Numbered from the stretch's first letter, positions 26,429 to 35,763 are shown. The stretch: 64,000 nt of DNA from Castellaniella denitrificans (GCF_042653765.1 NZ_JBHSEZ010000001.1:558001-622000); one strand, 5' to 3'. The notes: generated by a model not told the origin, from the sequence alone. Made by a program: numbers and translations.

Positions 26429-27322
26429 ATGAACGCACAAACACTCCCGACGACTTCCCGGACCGGCCTGCCGGCCTCCGCCTCGCCCTCGCGGCGCTGG
26501 GGCTGGCTGTGGCGCGCCACGATCTGGACCGTCATGGGCTTCTTCCTGCTCAACGTCGTCTTCATGATCGCCACCGTGGTGGTCAATTCGGTGGCGACGC
26601 GCTGGTTCGGCACGCCGCTGCCCGAAGGCTTCACGCTGTCCTGGTACGGCCGCGCCTGGGACGACTTCCAGCTGGCGCACGTCCTGGTGGTGACGCTGGA
26701 AGTCGTCGCCGCCACGGTCCTGCTGTCGATCCTGCTGGGCGTGCCCGCCGCCTACGCGCTGGCCCGCGCCCGGTTTCCGGGCAAGCGCCTGGCCATGCTG
26801 CTGATCCTGCTGCCCATGATGGTGCCGCCGGTCACCTACGGCATTCCCATGGCCACGGCGATGTACCAGATCGGCGTCGGCGGCACGCTGACGGGCGTCA
26901 TCCTGTCCAACCTGGTGCCCGCCCTGCCCTTCGTGATCCTGGTGATGACGCCCTTCATCGAGCAGATCGATCCCGGCCTGGAATCCGCCGCGCGCATCTT
27001 CGGCGCCAACACCTACCAGTATTTCCGCCACGTGCTGCTGCCCCTGCTGGTGCCGGGCATGCTGGCGGCGGGCCTGCTGGTGCTGGTGCGCACCATCGGC
27101 ATGTTCGAGCTGACCTTCTTCACGGCGGGACCGGATTCCCAGACCCTGGTCGTGGCGCTGTACTACGCGGTGTTCTCCACCGGCGTGCGCGCGCCGCAGG
27201 CGATCGACGCGATGGCGATGATCTACATGGCCATCACCCTGCTGTGGGTCTTGATCGCCCTGCGCTTCGTCAGCCCGACGCAACTGGTCAGCCGCGTCAA
27301 GGAAGCGCCCCGCGAGGCATGA
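26429..27322 (+). CDS. ABC transporter permease (PotC-like)
   Basis: Second channel subunit, 297 residues, six predicted helices, with the EAA-loop ESAARIFGANTYQYFRHVLLPLLVPG. The ATG at 26429 with AAGGG upstream is preferred to an in-frame TTG at 26420 that would overlap the previous gene. The stop overlaps the start of the epimerase gene by 4 bp, so transport and catabolic genes are translationally linked. Confidence 0.9.
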   Translation: MNAQTLPTTSRTGLPASASPSRRWGWLWRATIWTVMGFFLLNVVFMIATVVVNSVATRWFGTPLPEGFTLSWYGRAWDDFQLAHVLVVTLEVVAATVLLSILLGVPAAYALARARFPGKRLAMLLILLPMMVPPVTYGIPMATAMYQIGVGGTLTGVILSNLVPALPFVILVMTPFIEQIDPGLESAARIFGANTYQYFRHVLLPLLVPGMLAAGLLVLVRTIGMFELTFFTAGPDSQTLVVALYYAVFSTGVRAPQAIDAMAMIYMAITLLWVLIALRFVSPTQLVSRVKEAPREA

Positions 27323-28278
27323 GCATGCCGGCGGGAACCGCTTCCCTGTACGCCGCCTGGATGGACGCGGCCGGGCCGGCCCGCCTGGACCTGCGCCACG
27401 GCCCCCACCGGGCCGTGGTCGCGCCGGCGGCCGGCGGGCGCATCCTGCGCTGGACCACGGACCTGGCCGAGGGGCCGCGCGACTGGCTGGCGCCGGTCGA
27501 AATCGAGGGCTGGCCCGCCCACGCCTGGCCCAAGGGCGGCCTCTTCCCGCTGGCGCCGTTTTCCAACCGCGTGCGCGACGCCCGGCTGCGCTGGGGATCG
27601 CGCACGCTGGCGCTGGAAGCCCTGCCCGGCCATCCGCACGCCTTGCACGGACAGGCCCAGGCGATGCCCTGGACGGTCCTGGAGGCCGGCGGCAGCCATG
27701 CCGAACTGGTCCTGGACCATCCGGCCGGCGTCGGCGGCTGGCCCTGGGCCTGGCGGCTGCGCCAGACGATCCGGCTGGAGCCCGCCGGCCTGCGCATCCG
27801 CCTGTCGCTGCGCAACCGGTCGGACGCCCCCATGCCTGCCGGCCTGGGGCTGCACCCCTACTTCACCGCGGCCGGCGTGCGCCTGAGCGCCGCCACCGAG
27901 TGGACCCACGAAGACGAGCTGGCGCGCTTTCCTCAGGCCAACCGCCGCGCGGACTGGGCGCGCGGCACGCGGACCTGGACCGCGTTCCTGGGCGGCTGGG
28001 ACGGCCGCGCCCGGGTGGACTGGAACCGGGGACCGGGCCTGGACCTGCGCGCCGAAGGCCCGCTGGAACACCTGGTGCTGCACGCCAACGCCGGACGCTA
28101 CCTGTGCGTCGAGCCCGCCACCCACGTCTGCGACGCCGTCAACCTGAGCGCGGACGGGCAGCCCGGCACGGGGCTGCGGGTCCTGGCGCCCGACGAATCC
28201 CTGGACATCGGCCTGCGGCTCGATGTCCGCCCGACCCCGGCCCGCCGCGAAGACGGCGCGGCCCCGACAGACGACTGA
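27319..28278 (+). CDS. Aldose 1-epimerase (mutarotase) family protein
   Basis: A 319-residue galactose-mutarotase-like beta-sandwich. LFPLAPFSNRVRD near residue 75 carries the substrate Asn-Arg, HPHALHG near 97 and LGLHPYFT near 176 carry the two conserved histidines, and CVEPATH near 264 the catalytic Glu. It interconverts alpha and beta anomers of sugars; in an aldarate/uronate operon it could speed supply of the anomer used by uronate dehydrogenase (inference). ATGA overlap with the upstream permease supports the start. Confidence 0.88.
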   Translation: MSMPAGTASLYAAWMDAAGPARLDLRHGPHRAVVAPAAGGRILRWTTDLAEGPRDWLAPVEIEGWPAHAWPKGGLFPLAPFSNRVRDARLRWGSRTLALEALPGHPHALHGQAQAMPWTVLEAGGSHAELVLDHPAGVGGWPWAWRLRQTIRLEPAGLRIRLSLRNRSDAPMPAGLGLHPYFTAAGVRLSAATEWTHEDELARFPQANRRADWARGTRTWTAFLGGWDGRARVDWNRGPGLDLRAEGPLEHLVLHANAGRYLCVEPATHVCDAVNLSADGQPGTGLRVLAPDESLDIGLRLDVRPTPARREDGAAPTDD

Positions 28279-28294
28279 CACGAAGGATCCCATC

Positions 28295-29863
28295 ATGCAA
28301 ATCACCGGTACCCAATTGATCGGCGGCCAGGACATCCCCGGCACCGGCGCCGCATTCCACGCCATCGACCCCGCGACGGGCGAGGCGCTGGCGCCCGCCT
28401 GGCGCGGCGCGGACGCCGGCCAGGTGGACCGGGCGGCGCGGCTGGCCGAAGCCGCGTTCGCGTCCTACCGCGAAACCAACCCGGAAGCGCGCGCCGCGTT
28501 CCTGGAAGCCATCGCCCAATCGATCCTGGACCTGGGCGACGCGCTGATCGAGCGCGCCATGCGCGAGACCGGTCTGCCCCGGCCCCGCTTGGAAGGCGAG
28601 CGCGGCCGCACCGTGAACCAGCTGCGCCTGTTCGCCCGCGTCGTGCGCGACGGCGACTGGGTCGGCGCCCGCGTCGACCGCGCCCTGCCCGAACGCACGC
28701 CGCTGCCGCGCGGCGACATCCGCCTGCGCCACATCCCCGTGGGGCCGGTGGCCGTCTTCGGCGCCAGCAACTTCCCCCTGGCCTTCTCGGTGGCGGGCGG
28801 CGACACGGCCTCGGCCCTGGCCGCCGGCGCGCCGGTCGTCGTCAAGGCGCACCCGGCGCACCCCGGCACCTCGGAACTGGTGGGCCGCGCCATCCGCCGG
28901 GCCGTCCAGCGATGCGGCCTGCACGAAGGCGTCTTTTCCCTGCTGGCCGGAGCGGGCCACGACCTGAGCCTGGCGCTGGTCGGGCACCCCGCGATCCAGG
29001 CGGTCGGCTTCACCGGCTCCCGCCAGGGCGGTCTGGCCCTGATGCGGGCCGCCGCCACGCGCCCCGTGCCCATCCCCGTCTACGCCGAAATGAGCAGCAC
29101 CAACCCGGTGTTCCTGCTGCCCGGCGCCCTGGCCGCGCGCGCCGAGGACATCGCCCGGGGCTTCGTCGCCTCGCTGACGGGCAGCGCGGGCCAGCTCTGC
29201 ACCAACCCGGGCCTGATCATCGGCCTGGACGGGCCGGACCTGGACCGCTTCGTGCGCCTGGCCGCCGAAGGCGTGGGCGCCGCGCCGGCCGCCACCATGC
29301 TGACGGCCGGCATCGCCCGGTCCTACCGCGAAGGCGTCGAACGCCTGCACGGCCACGCGGGCGTCGAGCCCCTGGCGCGCGGCGCGGCGGGCGAAGGCCC
29401 CGCGCCCTGCCAGGCCGGCCTGGCGGCGACCACGGCCGAGGCATTCCTGGCGGACCCGGCCGGCCTGGGCGCCGAGGTGTTCGGCGCCAGCGCCCTGGTC
29501 GTGCGCTGCGCGTCCCCCGAGGAACTGGCGGCCGTCGCCCGGGCGCTGGAAGGCCAGTTGACGGCCACCCTGCACCTGGAAACCGGCGTCGACGACGCCC
29601 TGGCGGCCGGGCTGCTGCCGGTCCTGGAACTGAAAGCCGGCCGCATCCTGGCCAACGGCTTTCCGACCGGCGTCGAAGTGTGCGACGCCATGGTCCACGG
29701 CGGGCCGTTCCCCGCCACTTCCGACCCGCGCACGACTTCGGTGGGCACGCTGGCGATCGCGCGCTTCCTGCGCCCCGTGTGCTACCAGGACATCCCCGAC
29801 GGCCTGCTGCCGCCGGCGCTGCGCCAGGCCAACCCCTGGGGCATTCCCCGCGCCGAGCGCTAG
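28295..29863 (+). CDS. 2,5-dioxovalerate (2-oxoglutarate semialdehyde) dehydrogenase
   Basis: NAD(P)-dependent oxidation of 2-oxoglutarate semialdehyde to 2-oxoglutarate (EC 1.2.1.26), the last step of the oxidative aldarate pathway. The 522-residue aldehyde dehydrogenase has GPVAVFGASNFPLAF for cofactor and substrate-binding, VVKAHPAHPGT with the cofactor Lys, catalytic Glu265 (YAEMSSTNPVF) and Cys302 (SAGQLCTNPG). This wording and length match the hexarate-induced KGSADH group rather than general aldehyde dehydrogenases. It is the distal gene of the ABC/epimerase operon and ends at a strong palindrome. Confidence 0.93.
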   Translation: MQITGTQLIGGQDIPGTGAAFHAIDPATGEALAPAWRGADAGQVDRAARLAEAAFASYRETNPEARAAFLEAIAQSILDLGDALIERAMRETGLPRPRLEGERGRTVNQLRLFARVVRDGDWVGARVDRALPERTPLPRGDIRLRHIPVGPVAVFGASNFPLAFSVAGGDTASALAAGAPVVVKAHPAHPGTSELVGRAIRRAVQRCGLHEGVFSLLAGAGHDLSLALVGHPAIQAVGFTGSRQGGLALMRAAATRPVPIPVYAEMSSTNPVFLLPGALAARAEDIARGFVASLTGSAGQLCTNPGLIIGLDGPDLDRFVRLAAEGVGAAPAATMLTAGIARSYREGVERLHGHAGVEPLARGAAGEGPAPCQAGLAATTAEAFLADPAGLGAEVFGASALVVRCASPEELAAVARALEGQLTATLHLETGVDDALAAGLLPVLELKAGRILANGFPTGVEVCDAMVHGGPFPATSDPRTTSVGTLAIARFLRPVCYQDIPDGLLPPALRQANPWGIPRAER

Positions 29864-29871
29864 GCCGCGCG

Positions 29872-29895
29872 CCGCCCGGACGCGCGTCCGGGCGG
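29872..29895. terminator. 24-bp palindrome between convergent genes
   Basis: CCGCCCGGACG and CGTCCGGGCGG pair perfectly around CG, between the ends of the KGSADH gene and dabA. Probably a bidirectional terminator; there is no U-tract. Confidence 0.6.
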
Positions 29896-29897
29896 GA

Positions 29898-32405
29898 TCA
29901 GACTTCCAGCGGCAGCCAGCGGCCGCGCTCGTAGCGCCGCAGGTCGTCGCCCTCGTAGCGCCACAGCAGCATCCAGCCGTTGTCGCACAACTGGCCCAGC
30001 ACGGCATGGCGCGCGATGACGCCTTCGATCGAGGCCGCCGGCGCGTCGATCACGACGGTCAAGCGCACGGGCTGGTGATACCAGCCATCGCCGTCGTGCA
30101 GGGACTGCCGGGGCAGGCCGATGCGCAGGTCGCCGCCGTTGCCCTCGAACACCCCGACGTGGCCGTCCACGACGTTGTGCAGCACCTTGTTGCCGGAACC
30201 GTAGTGCACGGGATCGCAGGTCGAGGCGTGATACTGCCAGGACAGCCAGTGGGTGACAACCATCGGTCCGGTCATGAGCGCCTCGAGGACCGTACCGTCC
30301 GTGTCGGACCGCGCATCGTAGTCGTGCAGGTAGACGCGGTCGAGCACCCGGCCCCGGCTGCGGCCACGCGGGCCGATGATGAACGCGGCATTGCGGGTGA
30401 GCCCCCACTCCGGCCGGGTCTGGGAACCATCGTTGGCCCGGCGGCGGAACGCCGCCAGCAGCGCCTCGGGCGCCAGGCTGGCGTCCATCCACAGCGCCGG
30501 CGCGCGCTCGCGGCGAACGCGGTCGCCGGCCTGCGCGAAGATCTGCTCCATCCTTTCCCAGCGCGCCCGCGCCGCCGGCGGCAGGAGATCGAGGTCGAAG
30601 CCGGTCACTTCGTCGGTGGTCGTGTTGTGCAAGGCGCCCATGAAGACCGTGCCGGGCGGGATGTCGAGCCCGCGCGAACGCAGGCCCGCGCGTACCCGCG
30701 GGTCGTTCAGCAGATGCGCCAGGGCGCGCGCGTTGGCCTCGCCGGAGCGCCCGTGGCAGGCGCCGCAGTCCAGCGTCGAGGCGTGCGCGTTGTTGGTGCT
30801 GTGTCCGGCATGGCCGCACAGGATCACCAGCGGCGCCAGCCGATCGCCGAGCCCCATCGTGCGCAGGATGCCGGCGGCCAGATCGGCCCGCCGCTCGACG
30901 TCGAGCCCGACGATCATGGGCCGGCACCGCTCCTCCACGGCGGCCGGCATGCCCAGGCGCTCCATCGCGACGCGCGGAGCGGCCGGCGGCCTGATCCAAT
31001 GCGCGATCTTGCCGAGATACGCCACGCCCAGCGCCTCGACGAAGGAAAAGGTGGCATTCGGCCAGCGTACGGCGCCCAGCCCCTGGTCCAGCCGCGCCAG
31101 CCGCCGCCGGCGCGCCGCACGGATCCGGGTCGACCGCGCCCCGTCGGCCGCCACCTCCCCGGGGGCGGTCGCCACATCCCGCACGGCGACCGTCGGATAA
31201 GCCGGCCCCGGCAGCTGTGGCCGGCGGACGTCGGTTCCCAGCGGGGCGTAATGCGCGGGAATCCCGAAGAAGCCCGCACAGGCCCGCGTCTGCACGCCCG
31301 GCCACAGGGCCTCCAGCGCGCGCCGCATGCGTTCGCTGCGCGTATCGATGCAGAAAACGGCCTGGACCTCGTGCGCCGCGGCCGCATCGGCCGGCACCGG
31401 CGTGCGCAGGGTCCGGGCAAAATCGCGCTGGAAGCCGATCTCCAGCGCTTCCTGCCAGAGCTCGTCGACCTCCAGCTCCGCGTCGGCCTCGGCGACCCGC
31501 CGCGGGAAATCCAGCCAGGCCGCCGCCAGCGCGGCCGCCGCCGGTCCGCGCGCCGCGGGCGGCGCGGCGCATGCCAGCACCGCCTCCCATGCGATCCGGC
31601 AGGCCAGCAGATCGCTCAGGCGGGCGTCGTCCTGCCCGGCGGGAACCTTCTGCCAGCCGACGTAGGCGCACCACGCAGCCCAGCCATTGATCGACAGCAG
31701 CAGGGCTTCGAAATAATCCCGCCAGACCGGCGCGTCCAGCCCCAGTTCGGCCAGCGCCCAGGACATCGCGTCCTCGGCCCGCAAGGGCAGCCGGCGCACG
31801 TGCCGCATGAGTCCGGGCAGCCCCAGCCGCGCGCTCAGGCCATGGTCGCCGGCCATGCTCTCGCGCCAGAAGCCGTACAGGTCCGGGCTGCCCGATGCCC
31901 GCCAGTCGGCCTGGTGGCGGTCGAAGTAGGTCGCGCAGGCCTGGCTCATCTGGAAGACGATGGCCTCCCGCCACGGCCAGCGCCTGTTCTTCTGCACCGC
32001 GTCGTCGAGCAGGTCCACCAGCAGCGGCGCCCGGCGCACCCGGGGCGCCGCCTCCAGCCCGGCGATGCAGCGCTCGGCCGCCACGGCACGGCCGTCGCGC
32101 TCCGCGCGGATTTTCAGCGCGGCATCCAGATCGGCGCGCGTGATCCGGCCGGCGTCCCACTCGCGCCGGATGTAATCCCGGGCGGGGAACACCCGGAAAT
32201 CGCCCAGCACCGCCAGCCGCGCCGCCACGCGGCGGATCGGCACGCCGACCCGCCGCCAATGGGGATTGACCGCCACCGCCTGGTCCAATGGCCAGGCCGG
32301 CATGATGCCGGAACAGGCGCGCGCGACGGCGTCGCGCAAAGCCGCGCCATCGAAGGGCGCGGCCATCGCAATGGCCTCATCCGCGGCCGGCAGGACGGCG
32401 CTCAC
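29898..32405 (-). CDS. dabA: Inorganic carbon accumulation protein DabA (UPF0753/DUF2309)
   Basis: Cytoplasmic, carbonic-anhydrase-like subunit of the DAB inorganic carbon pump, 835 residues from a GTG start. Expected zinc ligands are present: Cys352 and Asp354 in FCIDTRSE, His532 in CGHAGHS and Cys547 in LDCGACHG. Their numbering and spacing agree closely with the characterised Halothiobacillus DabA. The GTG overlaps the dabB stop (GTGA) and has GGGGGAGG 7 bp upstream; MAAPF 13 codons later is the alternative. DabA with DabB is thought to trap CO2 as bicarbonate using the cation gradient. In a heterotroph this would feed PEP carboxylase and other carboxylases (inference). Confidence 0.93.
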   Translation of the reverse strand: MSAVLPAADEAIAMAAPFDGAALRDAVARACSGIMPAWPLDQAVAVNPHWRRVGVPIRRVAARLAVLGDFRVFPARDYIRREWDAGRITRADLDAALKIRAERDGRAVAAERCIAGLEAAPRVRRAPLLVDLLDDAVQKNRRWPWREAIVFQMSQACATYFDRHQADWRASGSPDLYGFWRESMAGDHGLSARLGLPGLMRHVRRLPLRAEDAMSWALAELGLDAPVWRDYFEALLLSINGWAAWCAYVGWQKVPAGQDDARLSDLLACRIAWEAVLACAAPPAARGPAAAALAAAWLDFPRRVAEADAELEVDELWQEALEIGFQRDFARTLRTPVPADAAAAHEVQAVFCIDTRSERMRRALEALWPGVQTRACAGFFGIPAHYAPLGTDVRRPQLPGPAYPTVAVRDVATAPGEVAADGARSTRIRAARRRRLARLDQGLGAVRWPNATFSFVEALGVAYLGKIAHWIRPPAAPRVAMERLGMPAAVEERCRPMIVGLDVERRADLAAGILRTMGLGDRLAPLVILCGHAGHSTNNAHASTLDCGACHGRSGEANARALAHLLNDPRVRAGLRSRGLDIPPGTVFMGALHNTTTDEVTGFDLDLLPPAARARWERMEQIFAQAGDRVRRERAPALWMDASLAPEALLAAFRRRANDGSQTRPEWGLTRNAAFIIGPRGRSRGRVLDRVYLHDYDARSDTDGTVLEALMTGPMVVTHWLSWQYHASTCDPVHYGSGNKVLHNVVDGHVGVFEGNGGDLRIGLPRQSLHDGDGWYHQPVRLTVVIDAPAASIEGVIARHAVLGQLCDNGWMLLWRYEGDDLRRYERGRWLPLEV

Positions 32406-34012
32406 GATCCGGACCTCCCCCAGGCCGATCCTCCGCGCAGGCCCCAGGGCGCCGGCGCGGCTTCGCGGCCGGCCCCGGCCCAGCGCGCGGGCCACAGCCG
32501 CAGCACCCAATGGGTATAGCCCTCGTCCATGTAGAAGCCGGCGTACACCCAGCGGCGCAGGGCCACGACCGATCGCGGCCACAGCTGGAACGCCACCATC
32601 CCGAAGTACATCGCGCTCATGCCGATCAGGGCGACGACGCCGGCGGACGCCAGCGGATCGTTGTCCGCGCCGATCGGCGCATGATCGATGACACCGGCCG
32701 CGAGCGTCAGGAAGGCGGCCATCGCCACCGCCGTCGCCGCCCTTGCGAGCACCGCCCCGGAACGATCCGACTCCGTTTCCGGCACCCACAGGAGCGGCGC
32801 CCAGGCCAGCGCCAGCACCGCGCTCCACCACCACGGCCAGGCGCCATCGCCCAGGACCGCCTGGAGGGCGAACACGATCGCCAGCGCCACGGGCACGGCG
32901 ATGGCCATGCTGAGGCCCGAATTGCGGGCCTCGCCCGTGAAGAGCTTGCGCTCGCATTCCCGGACGGCGCTGGAGGCGTTCAGGAAATTATGGGCCTTGT
33001 AGAGCGAATGCCCGAGCAGGTGCAGGGCCGCGAAGAGGTACAGGCCCAGGCCGCACTCCAGCAGCATGAAGCCCATCTGCGCGATCGTGGACCAGGCCAG
33101 GTGCACTTTCTGGCTGACCCGCGTCAGCAGCACCAGCCCCGCCACCATCGCCGACACCAGCCCGGACACCACCAGCAGCCAGCGCGCGGCGGGCGACACG
33201 CCCAGCAGGGGCGCGAACAGCACCAGCACGTACCCGCCCAGGTTGACCACCCCGGCATGCAGCAGCGCCGAGACCGGCGTCGGCGCCTCCATCACCTGGA
33301 CCAGCCAGCCGTGCACCGGCATCAGCGCCGTGCGCGCAATGACCGCCAGCGCCAGGCAGACGCCGCTCCAGGCCAGGGCCGTGGAGGCATGGCCGGCCGC
33401 GATATGCGCCCACAGGACGGAGAAGGATCCGCTGCCCGTCCCGGACCAGGCCAGAAGGGCGGCGGCGATCAGGAGCAGGTCGGCCGCGCGGTCCGTCACG
33501 CGTTTCTTGTGCGCGGCCAGCAGCGCGAACGGCCGGTCCCGGTAGAAGCACAGCAGCGCGTGCATCGCATGCCCGATGGCGGCCCACGCCGCGATCAGGA
33601 CGATCCAGTGGTTGGCGAGCAGCAGCAGGTGCACGGCGGCCAGCACGGCGGCCAGGGCGGTCACGTAGACCGGCTGGCGCGGCTCGCCCCGGAGATGATT
33701 GGAGGAATAGACGCCGATGGCGGCGCCCAGCAATTGCACCAGCAGGCTGACCCAGGCGCCGAACGAGTTCACGGCCAGCCAGGCGTCCACGCCGGCCCCC
33801 GCCGCGCCGCGCGCATGCGCAAGCGCCAGCTGCGAGACGAGTCCGGCCAGCGCGAAGGCCAACGCGGCGAACGTCAGCGCATTGAACCGCCGCCACAGTC
33901 GCTCGACCGTCGCCCGGCCGCGCCACGCCCACAGCGCCGCCGCCGACATCAACAGCGCCGGCGCGAGCGCCAGCATGAAATTCAATGCGTACGAATATGA
34001 CGAATCCAACAC
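32402..34012 (-). CDS. dabB: DabB, NuoL-like membrane subunit of the inorganic carbon pump
   Basis: A 536-residue polytopic protein of the proton-conducting (Nuo L/M/N, Mrp) family. HAGVVNLGGYVLVLFAPLLG and VHLAWSTIAQMGFMLLECGLG are the discontinuous-helix regions with conserved His and Lys. Complex I genes are absent around it, and the partner is dabA, so DabB is preferred to an NADH dehydrogenase subunit. GTG start with GGAG 5 bp upstream; an adjacent TTG could also serve. Divergent from a LysR gene across 93 bp. Confidence 0.92.
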   Translation of the reverse strand: MLDSSYSYALNFMLALAPALLMSAAALWAWRGRATVERLWRRFNALTFAALAFALAGLVSQLALAHARGAAGAGVDAWLAVNSFGAWVSLLVQLLGAAIGVYSSNHLRGEPRQPVYVTALAAVLAAVHLLLLANHWIVLIAAWAAIGHAMHALLCFYRDRPFALLAAHKKRVTDRAADLLLIAAALLAWSGTGSGSFSVLWAHIAAGHASTALAWSGVCLALAVIARTALMPVHGWLVQVMEAPTPVSALLHAGVVNLGGYVLVLFAPLLGVSPAARWLLVVSGLVSAMVAGLVLLTRVSQKVHLAWSTIAQMGFMLLECGLGLYLFAALHLLGHSLYKAHNFLNASSAVRECERKLFTGEARNSGLSMAIAVPVALAIVFALQAVLGDGAWPWWWSAVLALAWAPLLWVPETESDRSGAVLARAATAVAMAAFLTLAAGVIDHAPIGADNDPLASAGVVALIGMSAMYFGMVAFQLWPRSVVALRRWVYAGFYMDEGYTHWVLRLWPARWAGAGREAAPAPWGLRGGSAWGRSGS

Positions 34013-34056
34013 GGAGACTCCAGAAAACGACGTGCGTATTCTTGGAGTTTTCGTAT

Positions 34057-34104
34057 GTTCTGTAAATTACATTTATAATATCGAAAGGTTCTCTAAAACA
34101 GAAC
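34057..34104. promoter_or_regulatory. dabB/lysR divergent regulatory region
   Basis: A perfect 7-bp inverted repeat GTTCTGT (34057-34063) / ACAGAAC (34098-34104) spans 48 bp and abuts the lysR ATG. A TATAAT hexamer (34074-34079) lies inside. The AT-rich spacing fits a LysR control region serving both directions; the lysR gene has no clear Shine-Dalgarno sequence. Confidence 0.4.
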
Positions 34105-34105
34105 G

Positions 34106-35062
34106 ATGGACATCAACCAGCTCAACTTCAAGCATCTGTTCTACTTCTGGCGCGTGGCCAGACAGGGCTCCCTCACGCATGCGGCCGAACAGATCCATAC
34201 GTCCCAGTCGGCCCTCTCCACGCAGATCCGGCAACTGGAAAACCGCCTGGGCACGCCCCTGTTCGACCGCCAGGGCCGCCACCTGGAACTCACCGCGACG
34301 GGCCAGCAGGTCTTCGCCTACGCCGAGAGCATCTTCGGGCTGGGCGAGCAGATGCTCGGATGGCTCGAAGGCCGGGACGAAGGCGCCACCCGCGTGCGCG
34401 TGGGCAGCGTCTCGACCATGTCGCGCAACTTCCAGGTCAACTGGCTGCGTCCCCTGCTGCGCGACCCGACGGTCGTGCTTTCCGTGGATTCCGGATCGCT
34501 GGAGACGCTGGTGGAACGCCTGCTGCGCCATCAGCTGGACGTGGTGCTGGCCAACGAGCCGGTCCCGTCCGACCCCACCCGGCCGACGTCTTCGCGATTC
34601 CTCGGCAGCCAGGTCATCTCGCTGGTCGGCCGGGCCGACCGCTGGTCGGGTACCGCGCTGCGGGTCCCGGAAGACCTGGACGCGGTCGAGATGGCCATGC
34701 CGAGCGCGCGCCACGGCGTGCGCCTGCAGTTCGACGCCCTGTGCTTCTCGGCCGGAGTGCAGCCGAGGCTGCGCGCCGAGATCGACGACATGACGATGCT
34801 GCGGCTGATCGCGCGCGACAGCGGCTGGATCACGGTGCTGCCGGAAGTGGTCGTGCAGGACGAACTGCACTCCGGCGAACTGGTCCACATCGGGCAGTCC
34901 TCGCAGCTGACCGAACACTTCTACGCCATCACGGTCCGCCACGGACACCTGGCGGGCCCGCTCAGCCAGCTGCTGTCGCGCGAGGCGGCCGGGGACATCT
35001 TCACCGACGCATCCGACCCCATCCAACCCACAAGGACTTCATCGTGTTCCCTCAACGACTGA
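34106..35062 (+). CDS. LysR-family regulator (NhaR-like) beside dabAB
   Basis: A 318-residue transcription factor with an N-terminal winged HTH (residues about 5-64: FKHLFYFWRVARQGSLTHAAEQ then SQSALSTQIRQLE) and a LysR substrate-binding domain (about 95-300). The FKHLFYFWRVA opening is typical of the NhaR branch. Its position, divergent from dabBA and overlapping the carbonic anhydrase gene by 19 bp, makes it the likely regulator of inorganic carbon uptake. The effector may be a signal of low CO2 or bicarbonate, as inference. Confidence 0.9.
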   Translation: MDINQLNFKHLFYFWRVARQGSLTHAAEQIHTSQSALSTQIRQLENRLGTPLFDRQGRHLELTATGQQVFAYAESIFGLGEQMLGWLEGRDEGATRVRVGSVSTMSRNFQVNWLRPLLRDPTVVLSVDSGSLETLVERLLRHQLDVVLANEPVPSDPTRPTSSRFLGSQVISLVGRADRWSGTALRVPEDLDAVEMAMPSARHGVRLQFDALCFSAGVQPRLRAEIDDMTMLRLIARDSGWITVLPEVVVQDELHSGELVHIGQSSQLTEHFYAITVRHGHLAGPLSQLLSREAAGDIFTDASDPIQPTRTSSCSLND

Positions 35063-35682
35063 CCGACGGCTACCGCTCCTTCCTGCACGGCCGGCTCGCC
35101 ACCGAACGCGCGCGCTACCTCGAACTGGCCGAGAAGGGCCAGCACCCGGACATCATGGTGATCAGCTGCGGCGATTCGCGCGTGGCGCCCGAAACCATCT
35201 TCGACGCGGGCCCGGGCGAAATGTTCGTGGTGCGCAACATCGCCGGCATCGTCCCGCCCTGCGACGAGGACCCGGAAACCGCCTTCCACGGCACCAGCGC
35301 CTGCGTCGAGTTCGGCGTCAACGCCCTGGAGGTCGGCCACATCGTGATCATGGGACACGCCAGCTGCGGCGGCGTCGCCGCCTACGCCAACCAGGCCGCC
35401 CCCCTGTCCAAGCGCGACTTCATCGGCAAGTGGATGTCCCAGATCAAGCCCGTGGCCGACGCGGTCGGCCCCCGCACGGGCGACTACGCCGACTGGATCC
35501 GCCGGATGGAATGGGGCGTGGTGGAATACAGCATGCGCAACCTGATGACCTTCCCCGCCGTGCGCGAGCGCGTCGAGGCCGGGAAGCTCGCCATCCACGG
35601 CGCGTATTTCGGCGTCGCGACGGGGGTGCTGTTCGTGCGCGACCCGGCGACCGGACAATTCGAGCCCTACGCCGAGTCCTGA
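35044..35682 (+). CDS. Beta-class carbonic anhydrase
   Basis: Zinc enzyme that interconverts CO2 and bicarbonate, 212 residues. Ligands and dyad are visible: Cys42, Asp44 and Arg46 in SCGDSR, then His105 and Cys108 in GHASCGG. A GTG start with AAGGA upstream lies inside the end of the lysR gene. The frame is open further upstream, but the family begins at this point. Its co-expression with LysR next to dabAB suggests a CO2/bicarbonate supply module. Confidence 0.93.
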   Translation: MFPQRLTDGYRSFLHGRLATERARYLELAEKGQHPDIMVISCGDSRVAPETIFDAGPGEMFVVRNIAGIVPPCDEDPETAFHGTSACVEFGVNALEVGHIVIMGHASCGGVAAYANQAAPLSKRDFIGKWMSQIKPVADAVGPRTGDYADWIRRMEWGVVEYSMRNLMTFPAVRERVEAGKLAIHGAYFGVATGVLFVRDPATGQFEPYAES

Positions 35683-35763
35683 TCCCCCGGACCGGCATGC
35701 GGCCGGCTGACGTCGTTGGTTCGCCTCGCCGTGCAACAGCACTGTCTTCGGCTTCCCGCCTCG

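Noticed and set aside
24472..27322. Dedicated spermidine or ferric-iron transporter
   Set aside because: Family membership allows it, but the coupled epimerase and KGSADH genes and the aldarate-type operator favour a sugar-acid role; kept as an alternative only.
32402..34012. Complex I (NADH dehydrogenase) subunit NuoL
   Set aside because: No other nuo genes are present and the partner gene is clearly dabA.
34360..35043. A LysR-carbonic anhydrase fusion or long N-terminal extension of the carbonic anhydrase
   Set aside because: The upstream open frame is out of frame with lysR and low-complexity; the enzyme's conserved part starts at the GTG at 35044 with a ribosome site.
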